Below are positions 8,646 to 16,345 of a DNA stretch of 64,000 nt, in pieces. The stretch covers positions 1 to 64,000 of the forward strand of contig CAZUHB010000005.1 of the NCBI GenBank assembly GCA_964620445.1, in the 5' to 3' direction. The notes under the pieces were generated by a model. That model saw only the letters and a list, made by a program, of their open reading frames with translations, searched no databases and was not told the origin of the DNA. The position numbers were made by a program, and so were the translations under genes. The stretch comes from CAZUHB01 sp964620445 (GTDB lineage Bacteria; Planctomycetota; B15-G4; CAYZWU01). Position 1 is the stretch's first letter; each line of letters opens with the position of its first letter.

Positions 8646-9806
8646 ATGTATGATCAGCGCCTCCCGTGCCTCGGAACGGAAACACCGTGGCTCAAGAAAG
8701 CGGACAAGAAAAAGAAACGCGCCCTCCTCTCGGGTCCGCGCATCCTGCCGCAACCGATCACCGGCCGTGAATCGCTCGCCACGCTGCTCGACAAGGCTTT
8801 TCTCGCCTTCAACGGACGCAAGCTCAGGGAGGCGTGCCGGCTCTTCGCGGACAAGATGCTCGGCGATGACGTGACCGTGGCGCTGAGCCTGTCGGGCGCG
8901 CTCACGCCGGCCGGACTGGGAGCGTCCTGCATCGTTCCCCTCATCCGCGCGGGATTCGTCGACTGGATCGTGTCCACCGGCGCCAACATCTACCACGATC
9001 TTCACTTCGCCTTCAACTGCCCCCTCCACGTGGGCAGCCACGAGACCGACGACGTGGCGCTCCGCGACAACGACATCGTGCGCATCTACGATATCTTTCT
9101 CGGCTACACCGATTGTCTCCTCGAAACGGACAACATCTTCCAGAGGATCGTGGAGCAGCCCGAGTTCGACCGCGAGATGGGAACAGCCGAGTTTCACTAC
9201 CTTCTCGGCAAATACGCGGCGGCGAGCGAGAGGCGCGCCGGGCAGAAAAACGTCTCCTTCCTGGCGGCCGCATACAGGGCCGGCGTGCCGGTGTATACCA
9301 GCTCGCCCGGCGATTCGACGGTGGGTATGAACATCGCCATGCTCGAACTCGCCGGCCACGGCCTGCGCATCAACCCTTCCTTGGACGTGAACGAGAGCAC
9401 GGCGCTCGTCCTGCACGGCAAGCGGCGCAAGGGGAAGACGGCGGTCGTCATCCTCGGCGGCGGAAGCCCCAAGAACTTCCTCCTCCAGACGGAGCCCCAC
9501 CTGCAGGAGATCCTCGGCATCGACGACATGGGCCACGACTACTTCATCCAGGTGACCGACGCGCGGCCCGATACGGGAGGCCTGTCGGGCGCCACCCCGA
9601 GCGAAGCGGTTTCCTGGGGCAAGGTCAATCCGGGCGAACTCCCCAACGCGATCGTCGCCTATACGGACAGCACGGTGGCACTTCCGGTGATGGCCCACTA
9701 CGCGCTGTCGAAAAAACGGAAGCGGCCGCTGAAGAAGCTTTACCATCGCCGCGCCGAGATGCTCGAATACCTCACGGCGGAGTTCAAGCGCGTTCAGGGG
9801 ATTTGA
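8646..9806 (+). CDS. Deoxyhypusine-synthase-like protein
   Basis: A 386-residue member of the deoxyhypusine synthase family. Conserved blocks include VDWIVSTGANIYHDLH, GGGSPKNFLLQ, and SEAVSWGKV, whose Lys326 matches the lysine that carries the aminobutyl intermediate in eukaryotic enzymes. Bacteria lack eIF5A, so the substrate must differ; some bacterial relatives make homospermidine or related polyamines from spermidine or putrescine. GAGGAG lies upstream of the ATG. It is the last gene of the cysS cluster and abuts the large palindromic block. Exact activity is unknown. Confidence 0.85.
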   Translation: MYDQRLPCLGTETPWLKKADKKKKRALLSGPRILPQPITGRESLATLLDKAFLAFNGRKLREACRLFADKMLGDDVTVALSLSGALTPAGLGASCIVPLIRAGFVDWIVSTGANIYHDLHFAFNCPLHVGSHETDDVALRDNDIVRIYDIFLGYTDCLLETDNIFQRIVEQPEFDREMGTAEFHYLLGKYAAASERRAGQKNVSFLAAAYRAGVPVYTSSPGDSTVGMNIAMLELAGHGLRINPSLDVNESTALVLHGKRRKGKTAVVILGGGSPKNFLLQTEPHLQEILGIDDMGHDYFIQVTDARPDTGGLSGATPSEAVSWGKVNPGELPNAIVAYTDSTVALPVMAHYALSKKRKRPLKKLYHRRAEMLEYLTAEFKRVQGI

Positions 9807-9849
9807 CGGCTGGGCATCGCGCGGAAGAAGCTGAGGAGTTTACCCTTAC

Positions 9850-10036
9850 GGCGGGATGGGAAGGGGATTTTTTGGCCTTGCAGACTCCGCTCGGCGAGCC
9901 CCTCCAGGGGAAGACGATGGAGATGGGTGGGGAGCATAGCCCGGTTGTATGATCTGCTAGAGCTTGAGTCTTCCCCTGAACGGTCTCTCGGTCGCTTCGC
10001 TGACCATAGGCCAAAAAATCCCCTTCCCATCCCGCC
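9850..10036. repeat. Palindromic element copy 1 (candidate structured RNA or folded DNA)
   Basis: The outer arms 9850-9877 and 10009-10036 are a perfect 28-bp inverted repeat. Inside them a second perfect helix of 10 bp pairs AGGGGAAGAC (9906-9915) with its complement (9968-9977), capped by a 52-nt loop. Between the two helices each strand carries a short side hairpin: GCTC-GGC-GAGC (9889-9899) and GGTCGC-TTC-GCtGACC (9990-10005, one bulged T). The predicted fold is therefore a four-way, cloverleaf-like junction. It can form on either strand as RNA, or as extruded DNA. Confidence 0.85.
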
Positions 10037-10374
10037 GGCTAGTGACCTCAGGTCTGCCGGGGTTCATGCCACAGCTAGTCACCGCTGAACGCACGAAATG
10101 CTGTGTGTGCTTACGACCCTCGCGGACAGCTACCAGAAAAGGCGTATTGTGACTCATCCGCGGCCGTGAGCATTCCGGCCGCGCGGGCGGGCAACTTTCG
10201 AAAGGCCCGATCCGGACGCGTTGACGATTCGGGAGGCCACGGCTGTGTCGATGACGTCAGCCACACAGTTCTCGGAGAGACCATGCGAGTGGGGCCGGAG
10301 CCTCGTGTCGGCGGTCAAAGAGTTCCGAAAGCGGTGAGCTCTTAAAAGCGCGGGCAGACCTGAAGTCGCTGGCC

Positions 10375-10560
10375 GGCGGGGTTGGGCGGTGTTTTTTTGG
10401 TCTATGGTCAGCGCAGCGACCGAGAGACCGTTTGGGGGGAGACCTGTTCTCGGGGGATCAATCTAACCAGATAAAGTCATCGTTCAGCATCGTTGTCTCC
10501 CCCCGGATGGGCTCGCCGAGCGAAGTCTGCAAGACCAAAAAAACACCGCCCAACCCCGCC
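10375..10560. repeat. Palindromic element copy 2, inverted relative to copy 1
   Basis: The outer arms 10375-10402 and 10533-10560 are again a perfect 28-bp inverted repeat; the inner helix pairs GGGGGGAGAC (10434-10443) with 10495-10504; the terminal loop is 51 nt. Compared with copy 1 in matching orientation, 7 of 28 outer pairs and 2 of 10 inner pairs differ, yet every change is compensated so both helices stay perfect. The junction strands (10403-10433 and 10505-10532) differ from copy 1 at only 4 of 59 bases, and the terminal loops are largely different. This is the pattern expected when base pairing and junction sequence, not stem sequence, are kept. Confidence 0.85.
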
Positions 10561-10607
10561 GTAAGGGCAACCTCCTCAGCTCTTCCGCGCACGAAAAAGC
10601 CAACCCC

Positions 10608-11843
10608 CTACCGCAACCCGATCACCGCCAGGCAGCGCGCCGCCGTTTCCTGCCAGTTGAGATTCTCGAGGGCATAGTTGCGGGCCACGTCGGCCATCTT
10701 CGCGGCATTTTCGCGGTTGTCGAAGATACGGTCGATCGCTGCCACGATCTGATGGGGATCTCCCGGATCGACGAGAAGGCCCGTTTTGCCATGCTGGACC
10801 ATCTCGGGAGCGGGGCCGCACCGTGACGCCACGACCGGCAGTCCCGAAGACATCGCCTCGGCCAGGGTCAGGCCGCTCGCCGTATCGGTCAGCGCGGGTT
10901 GGACCAGTACCGACGCCGTGGCATAGAGGTTGGGCATATCTTCATGGGTCACCTCGTCGGCGAGAACGAGACCGGCACGATCGTGGATCATCGACATGAT
11001 CCGGCGCTTGTATCCGAACCGGCTTCCCATGAACGATCCCATCCCCGAAAAAGCCGTGCCCAGAAGCGACTCCCGCGGGCTCCGCTCGCCCTTTCCCACG
11101 AGAATGCAATCCGCATCGGGATAGCGTTCCCTGAGGGAGAAAAAGGCATCCACCAGATAGTGCACGCCCCTCTCTGGCGAGATCCGGCCCACGTAGAGGA
11201 TCCGGTGGCGCGACCGGAGCTGATTGGGTCTGAAGACCGCGGTATCGACACCGTCGTGCACAACGTGGAGCCGCTCCCTGAGAATCGGAAACCGCGCGGC
11301 GATTCTCTGCGCCAGGATCCGGTGAGGGCAGATCACCGCATCGATGAGCTGAAGATACTTGGTGAAACGGAGCGGGGCGACAGAGAGCCAGTCGGTCCGC
11401 TCGAACATGACGAGACGCGCTTTCGGATTGTGTTCCTTGAAGAGCGGCGCCCACTGGGGGCACGATCCGAAAGCGATGCACGCCGCTTTCTGGTCCGCGC
11501 AACAGAGCGCCGCCTTCCGGGCATAGGATCGATCCCTGTAAAACCCGAAGTAGGGGCCGGTCGACGACGGAATCAGGGAGTGCAATCTGGAAAGGGGGCC
11601 CAGCACGTACCTGTCGAAGGGCGAATCGATCCGAACCACACGGACGCTCTGATCCGTTTCCGAGCGTTCCTGCTCCTCCGGTCCGTCCCTCCCCCCGCAG
11701 ATCATGACGACCTGAAAGCCGCCCGGCACATTGCTGGAGAGGTTGTCGAGAACGGTGTCCCGCGACCCGCTGTGAAAGAGAGATGAAGGTCTGGACGGGA
11801 TTCCGACGACGACTATTCTATTTCTTTCGTCCCGGCCGATCAC
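10608..11843 (-). CDS. Family 4-type glycosyltransferase
   Basis: A 411-residue GT-B glycosyltransferase that would transfer a sugar from a nucleotide donor. The C-terminal half has the donor-site signature: RILYVGRISPERGVHYLVDA, LAEAMSSGLPVVASR, and EMVQHGKTGLLVDPGD with the expected glutamate. The start is a GTG with GGAGG 7 nt upstream, overlapping the end of the family-2 glycosyltransferase gene by 26 bp, so the two are coupled. Sugar and acceptor are unknown; LPS, exopolysaccharide or glycolipid assembly are all possible given nearby lipid genes. Confidence 0.87.
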   Translation of the reverse strand: MIGRDERNRIVVVGIPSRPSSLFHSGSRDTVLDNLSSNVPGGFQVVMICGGRDGPEEQERSETDQSVRVVRIDSPFDRYVLGPLSRLHSLIPSSTGPYFGFYRDRSYARKAALCCADQKAACIAFGSCPQWAPLFKEHNPKARLVMFERTDWLSVAPLRFTKYLQLIDAVICPHRILAQRIAARFPILRERLHVVHDGVDTAVFRPNQLRSRHRILYVGRISPERGVHYLVDAFFSLRERYPDADCILVGKGERSPRESLLGTAFSGMGSFMGSRFGYKRRIMSMIHDRAGLVLADEVTHEDMPNLYATASVLVQPALTDTASGLTLAEAMSSGLPVVASRCGPAPEMVQHGKTGLLVDPGDPHQIVAAIDRIFDNRENAAKMADVARNYALENLNWQETAARCLAVIGLR

Positions 11844-12576
11844 CCACCAACCTCCGGAAGATCAAGCGCAATGTGGCCTCGAGCACTTTCGAGACCCTGA
11901 GCTTGGTTCTCTGGCCCCTCTTGAGATCGTATCTGAGAATCAAGGGGATCTCGTAAAAACTCAGTCCCCGACCCTTCATGCAGATCAGGATTTCGGGAAC
12001 GACGGTAAAGCCCTTCTCCTTGAGATTGTCCACTCCGCCCTCGCCCAGGCCCCGGCGCAGCGCCGACACCCTGAACCCCCGGAACGAGCCGGTGTAGTCC
12101 GAGACCTCCTCGATCGGAAAGCAGATGTGCAGCAGCCAGTTGCAGATTCCGGCAAGGTACCTGCGCCAGCGCGGTGCGCCCCACTCCCCCCCGCCACGGC
12201 GGTAGCGCGAGGCGATCACCACATCCTGTCCATCGAGAAGCTTGTCGTAGATTCCGAGAATGTTCTGGGGCTGATGGGCCGAATCAGCGTCGAGGGTCAC
12301 CACGAAATGGTCGTCCGCGGCCTCGTCCAGTATCCGGCCCAGCCCGGAGCGCAGGGCGGCTCCCTGGCCCAGGTTCTTCTCGTGGGTCACCACCTCGAGG
12401 GGCATCTTGTCGCCGAATTCCTCGAGGATCTCGCCGGTCCTGTCCACGGAGGCGTCGTTGACCACGATGATCCGGTAATCGAGTTCGGCGCCGGCGAGGA
12501 CGTTGCGTGTTTCCTCGAGCAGCGCGCCGATATTCTTTTCCTCGTTGAATGCTGGAATCGAAATATAAATCATCAA
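11818..12576 (-). CDS. Family 2 glycosyltransferase (dolichol-phosphate-mannose-synthase type)
   Basis: A 252-residue GT-A enzyme. It opens with ISIPAFNEEKNIGALLEE, then VVNDASVDRT and the metal-binding LDADSAHQ, all standard for family 2 enzymes that load a sugar onto a polyprenyl phosphate or lipid acceptor. There is no obvious C-terminal TM pair. GAGGGG lies about 8 nt before the ATG. It is the first gene of a two-gene unit with the family-4 glycosyltransferase and is divergent from the ceramide-type operon. Confidence 0.88.
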   Translation of the reverse strand: MMIYISIPAFNEEKNIGALLEETRNVLAGAELDYRIIVVNDASVDRTGEILEEFGDKMPLEVVTHEKNLGQGAALRSGLGRILDEAADDHFVVTLDADSAHQPQNILGIYDKLLDGQDVVIASRYRRGGGEWGAPRWRRYLAGICNWLLHICFPIEEVSDYTGSFRGFRVSALRRGLGEGGVDNLKEKGFTVVPEILICMKGRGLSFYEIPLILRYDLKRGQRTKLRVSKVLEATLRLIFRRLVGDRPGRKK

Positions 12577-12822
12577 AGGATCCCCTCTTTTCGGGGTTCG
12601 GCTCTTCGGTAATTATCAAGAAATCATTGAGGATTCGCCTGGTTTAGTCAACGTCTTTATTGACTTCTCCCACCCCGTTCGTTCGTTGCCGAATTGCGCG
12701 ACGCTCGAGCGGTGTATCGAGGGGCCCGGAACGCGCTGATTCGAATGGGCGACGAAAATAGTGCTTGCCAAATACTTATAATCCCCTAATATTCACCCAA
12801 CTTCATAAGGAGGTTGAACACC

Positions 12823-14232
12823 ATGCGGGTGAGGGACTTCTTTCAAGGCCCTGGCCTTGAGCGAAATCGAGGACGTGCCCGGCGGTTCTTCCAGAAAGGC
12901 TTTTTCCGCCCCAAAAACGATCGTGTTCATGGCTGGGGTTGGCTCATGAACCGCGAATTTCTCAAGCGGTCCTTTCAATTTCCGTGGAGCACTCAGAACG
13001 ACAAGAGAGAACATCCTCCCGTTATGGACAAAAAGACGGTTACCCCCAAGGATCTCTTCGAGAAATGCCGCAAATTCACCCGCGCCACAGAGGTCAAGAA
13101 ATCGGGCGTCTACCCCTACTTTTGCCCGATCGAGTCTTCCCAGGAGCCTGAGATCACGCTCGAAGGACGGAAGATGCTCATGCTCGGGTCGAACAGCTAT
13201 CTCGGCCTCACCACCCACCCGAAGGTCAAGGAGGCGGCCCTGTCCGCTGTCAGGCGCTACGGCTCGAGCTGCGCGGGGTCCCGTTTTCTCAACGGAACCC
13301 TCGTCATTCACGAGCAGCTCGAAGAAAAGCTCGCCGAGTTCGTGGGCAAGGAACAGGCGATCGTTTTCACCACCGGCTTCCAGACCAACCTGGGAACGAT
13401 CGCCACCCTCGTGGGCAAGGGCGACCGGGTCATCACCGACAAGGTGGATCACGCCAGCATCATCGACGGCGCCCGCCTCTCCTACGGCCGCATGCTGCGT
13501 TTCAACCACAACAGCGCCGAAGACCTGGAACGCGTCCTCGCCCATTGCGACGGCAGAGGCGGCCGGCTCGTCGTGGTCGACGGTGTCTTCAGCATGGACG
13601 GCGACATCGTGGAACTGCCCTCGATCGTGGAGGTCGCCGAACGCTGGGGGGCGCAGGTCATGGTCGACGACGCCCACGGTCTCGGCGTGATGGGGCCGAT
13701 GGGCCGGGGAACGACGGAGCACTTCGGGCTCACCGATCGCGTGGCGCTGATCATGGGGACCTTTTCCAAATCCTTCGCCTCGATCGGCGGCTTCGTGGCC
13801 GGCGACAACGAGGTCATGGAGTACGTGCGCCACCATTCGCGGTCTCTCATCTTCTCAGCCAGCCTGCCGCCCGCGCAGGTCGCTTCGGTTCTGGCCGTGC
13901 TCGATATCATCAAGGAGGAGCCCGATCGTCTCGACCGCCTCTGGGACAACACGCACTATCTGCGAAACGGTCTCGATAGCCTCGGATTCGACACCGGTTG
14001 CAGCGAGACTCCGATCATCCCCGTCATGATCGGCAAGGACATGCTCTGCTTCCAGACCTGGCAGGCGCTGAGGGATGAAGGAATCTTCGTCAACCCGATC
14101 ATCACACCGGCGGTCCTTCCCGGTCAGGCATTGATCCGGGTGAGCATCATGGCCACACACGAACGCCACCACCTCGATCGAGGCCTCGCAGTTTTCGAAA
14201 AGGTCGGCAAGAAGCTGGGACTCATCGAGTGA
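12823..14232 (+). CDS. spt: Serine palmitoyltransferase-like alpha-oxoamine synthase
   Basis: PLP enzyme of the alpha-oxoamine synthase family, which joins an amino acid to an acyl thioester with loss of CO2. Motifs: FTTGFQTNLGT, VDDAHGLGVMG, and the PLP lysine in GTFSKSFASIG (Lys316 by this start). BioF and Kbl share the fold; the following GNAT-like and epimerase genes favour serine palmitoyltransferase, the first step to sphingoid bases. A strong AAGGAGG sits 9 nt before the ATG at 12823, but this gives about 67 extra Arg/Phe-rich N-terminal residues compared with a start at MDKKTVTPKD (13024), which gives a typical length of 402. Confidence 0.82.
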   Translation: MRVRDFFQGPGLERNRGRARRFFQKGFFRPKNDRVHGWGWLMNREFLKRSFQFPWSTQNDKREHPPVMDKKTVTPKDLFEKCRKFTRATEVKKSGVYPYFCPIESSQEPEITLEGRKMLMLGSNSYLGLTTHPKVKEAALSAVRRYGSSCAGSRFLNGTLVIHEQLEEKLAEFVGKEQAIVFTTGFQTNLGTIATLVGKGDRVITDKVDHASIIDGARLSYGRMLRFNHNSAEDLERVLAHCDGRGGRLVVVDGVFSMDGDIVELPSIVEVAERWGAQVMVDDAHGLGVMGPMGRGTTEHFGLTDRVALIMGTFSKSFASIGGFVAGDNEVMEYVRHHSRSLIFSASLPPAQVASVLAVLDIIKEEPDRLDRLWDNTHYLRNGLDSLGFDTGCSETPIIPVMIGKDMLCFQTWQALRDEGIFVNPIITPAVLPGQALIRVSIMATHERHHLDRGLAVFEKVGKKLGLIE

Positions 14233-15371
14233 CGCCATCCATCACCGTTCAGCCTGTCCGCGAAAGGCGTGAACGAAAGGCCTTCGTCAACCTTGCTTAT
14301 CGCCTCTACGCCGATGATCCGCTCTGGGTCGCTCCCCTCGTGGGAGACGTTCTCGAAAAGATCGATCGCAGGAAGCATCCCTTTTATACGCACAGCAGGG
14401 CGCAAGCCTTTCTCGCTCGAAAGCAGAACCGGGTGGTCGGCCGCGTCGTGGCGCTCGCCAACGAGCAGCACAACAGGTTCCACGAAGAGAAAGCCGCCGG
14501 CTTCGGCCTGATCGAGTTCGAGCGGGACGCGGCTGTCGCCCGAAGCCTCATCGCGGCGTGCGCCCGCTGGGCGCGCGAGCAGGGTATGGAGATTCTGCGC
14601 GGTCCCTTCAGCCTCTCCACCAATGAGGAATGCGGAACGCTGATCGAGGGATTCCACGTCCCTCCCGCCGTGATGATGCCCTACAATCCGGAGTGGCACG
14701 CCGAGCTGCTGGAAGCCGCCGGCCTGCGACAGGCGAAGATTCTGCTGAGCTACGACATCGACAGGGAGATGGGCAGCTTCACCCGCCTCAAGAGGCTGAA
14801 CGACCGTCTCCTCGAACGGCGCGGCCTGTCGATCCGGCCCTTCGATACCCGCCGATTCGACGAGGAGGTCGCCCGCACGCGCCAGATCTACAACGATGCC
14901 TGGGAGGCCAACTGGGGATTCGTTCCCATGACCGACGAGGAGTTCGAATGGCAGGCGCGCAAGCTGAAGCCGGTGCTCGTCCCCGACCTGGCCCTGTTCG
15001 CCGAAAAGGAAGGCGAGGACCTGCCCGTCGGTTTCAGCCTGAGCCTTCCCGATCTGAACCAGGTGCTGATCTCCTTGCGCGGAAGGCTCTTTCCTTTCGG
15101 GATCTTCAAGTTCCTCCTGAACCGGCGGAAGATCGACTCGATCCGCGTGATCACGCTCGGAGTGCGCCATCGATTCCGGGGGCTCGGCATTGAGGGACTC
15201 CTGATCAACAAGACCGTCGAAAACGGTCTGGCCAGCGGTTACAGTAGCGCTGAGCTCTCGTGGATTCTCGAGGAGAATGAACTGGCCCGACGCATGGTCG
15301 AGAGCATAGGCGCCAAGCCGTACAAGAGGTACGCCATCTGGGAGGCGCCGGTGGAGGAACTGGCCCTGTGA
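14229..15371 (+). CDS. GNAT-fold acyltransferase, candidate bacterial ceramide synthase
   Basis: A 380-residue protein starting at a GTG that overlaps the upstream stop (GTGA). It begins with a pattern found in YghO-like/bCerS proteins (FVNLAYRLYADDPLWVAPL), has FSLSTNEECGTLIEGF in the middle and a C-terminal acyltransferase region (ITLGVRHRFRGLGIEGLLI resembles the acyl-CoA-binding loop). In Caulobacter a protein of this kind N-acylates the sphingoid base. The assignment rests on family pattern plus position between an SPT-like and an epimerase-like gene; a different acyl acceptor remains possible. Confidence 0.7.
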   Translation: MTPSITVQPVRERRERKAFVNLAYRLYADDPLWVAPLVGDVLEKIDRRKHPFYTHSRAQAFLARKQNRVVGRVVALANEQHNRFHEEKAAGFGLIEFERDAAVARSLIAACARWAREQGMEILRGPFSLSTNEECGTLIEGFHVPPAVMMPYNPEWHAELLEAAGLRQAKILLSYDIDREMGSFTRLKRLNDRLLERRGLSIRPFDTRRFDEEVARTRQIYNDAWEANWGFVPMTDEEFEWQARKLKPVLVPDLALFAEKEGEDLPVGFSLSLPDLNQVLISLRGRLFPFGIFKFLLNRRKIDSIRVITLGVRHRFRGLGIEGLLINKTVENGLASGYSSAELSWILEENELARRMVESIGAKPYKRYAIWEAPVEELAL

Positions 15372-16345
15372 GAGCATTCGTCACTGGAGCCACCGGTTTC
15401 GTGGGCAGCCATCTGGCCGAGCGCCTTCTGGCCGAGGGGTGGGAGGTGGATGCTCTCGTACGCGCTCCCGATCGCCCGAGCTGGCTCGACCTTCTCCCTG
15501 CCGTGCGCAAGATCCCCGGAAGCCTCGCCGAAAAGGACCGGATCGAACGGGCCGTGTCCGGCGCCGACGTGATCTTTCACTCGGCCGGGCTCGTCAAGGC
15601 CCGCAACGAAGCCGAGTATTTCAGGGCCAACGTCGACGGAACGCGCAACGTGCTCGAGGCGGTGATCGATGCGGGCGGAGAGGTGAAAAGATTCGTCCAG
15701 ATCTCGAGCCAGGCGGCTGCCGGGCCGTCGCCGAACGGCAGTCCGGTGACCGAGGACGACAGGCCCCGGCCGATCACGCCCTACGGCCGGAGCAAGCTCG
15801 CCGGCGAAAGGATCGTTCTCGACAGAAAGGGCGATCTCCCGGTCACCGTGATCCGCCCGCCGGCCGTCTACGGGCCGCGGGACAGGGACATTTATATCTA
15901 CTTCAAACTCGCGTCGCGCGGGATCGTGCCCGTGGTCGGTTCCCTGAAAAGACGGGTTTCGCTCGTCTATGTGGAAGACCTGGTGAAGGGCATCGTCGAC
16001 GCGGCTCACGAGGAGAAGGCTGCCGGTCGAACCTATTTCATCACGAGCGGCAACTACGACTGGGACGAGCTGTCGAAAGGGGTCGCCCGCGCCGTGGGCC
16101 GCGGCCGGCGCATCCCGATCCCCGCGGCGCTCCTCGTCTGTGTCGCGGCGATTTGCGACGCCGCCGGTTTCGTGACGCGCCGCGCGACGACACTCAACCG
16201 CCACAAGGCGCGCGAGATCCTTCAGGACGCCTGGAACTGTTCCCACGAGCGTGCGCGGGAGGATTTCGGCTACGAACCCGCGTGGGATCTCGACCGGGGC
16301 ATGGCGCACACCGCCGAATGGTACAGAAAGGAAGGTTGGATCTGA
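15368..16345 (+). CDS. NAD(P)-dependent epimerase/reductase, candidate ceramide reductase
   Basis: A 325-residue extended short-chain dehydrogenase. The Rossmann motif is VTGATGFVGSHLAERL and the catalytic pair lies in YGRSKLAGE. It starts at a GTG overlapping the upstream TGA (GTGA). In Caulobacter an NAD-dependent epimerase encoded near spt (CerR) reduces the 3-keto group of the sphingolipid intermediate; the same gene neighbourhood here suggests that role. By sequence alone it could equally act on a nucleotide sugar or sterol-type substrate. Confidence 0.75.
   Translation: MRAFVTGATGFVGSHLAERLLAEGWEVDALVRAPDRPSWLDLLPAVRKIPGSLAEKDRIERAVSGADVIFHSAGLVKARNEAEYFRANVDGTRNVLEAVIDAGGEVKRFVQISSQAAAGPSPNGSPVTEDDRPRPITPYGRSKLAGERIVLDRKGDLPVTVIRPPAVYGPRDRDIYIYFKLASRGIVPVVGSLKRRVSLVYVEDLVKGIVDAAHEEKAAGRTYFITSGNYDWDELSKGVARAVGRGRRIPIPAALLVCVAAICDAAGFVTRRATTLNRHKAREILQDAWNCSHERAREDFGYEPAWDLDRGMAHTAEWYRKEGWI

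Larger units (their letters stand above)
9815..10593. repeat. Noncoding block of two inverted copies of a nested palindromic element
   Basis: The 801-bp space between two convergent genes holds no credible gene. It is built from two related segments in opposite orientation. The outer flanks match (9815-9849 against the complement of 10561-10593), and so do the inner flanks (10037-10060 against the complement of 10350-10374). The region between them shows little further similarity. Near the centre are two small dyads: CGCGGCCG paired with its complement (10159-10166/10176-10183) and CTTTCGAAAG (10195-10204). No target-site duplication, transposase or tRNA was recognised. It could be a palindromic mobile element, a structured RNA locus, or a terminator-like block. 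Confidence 0.85.

Noticed and set aside
9794..10345. Several short open frames in the palindromic block
   Set aside because: They follow the palindrome arms on both strands, lack ribosome sites and have no domain; noncoding structure explains them.
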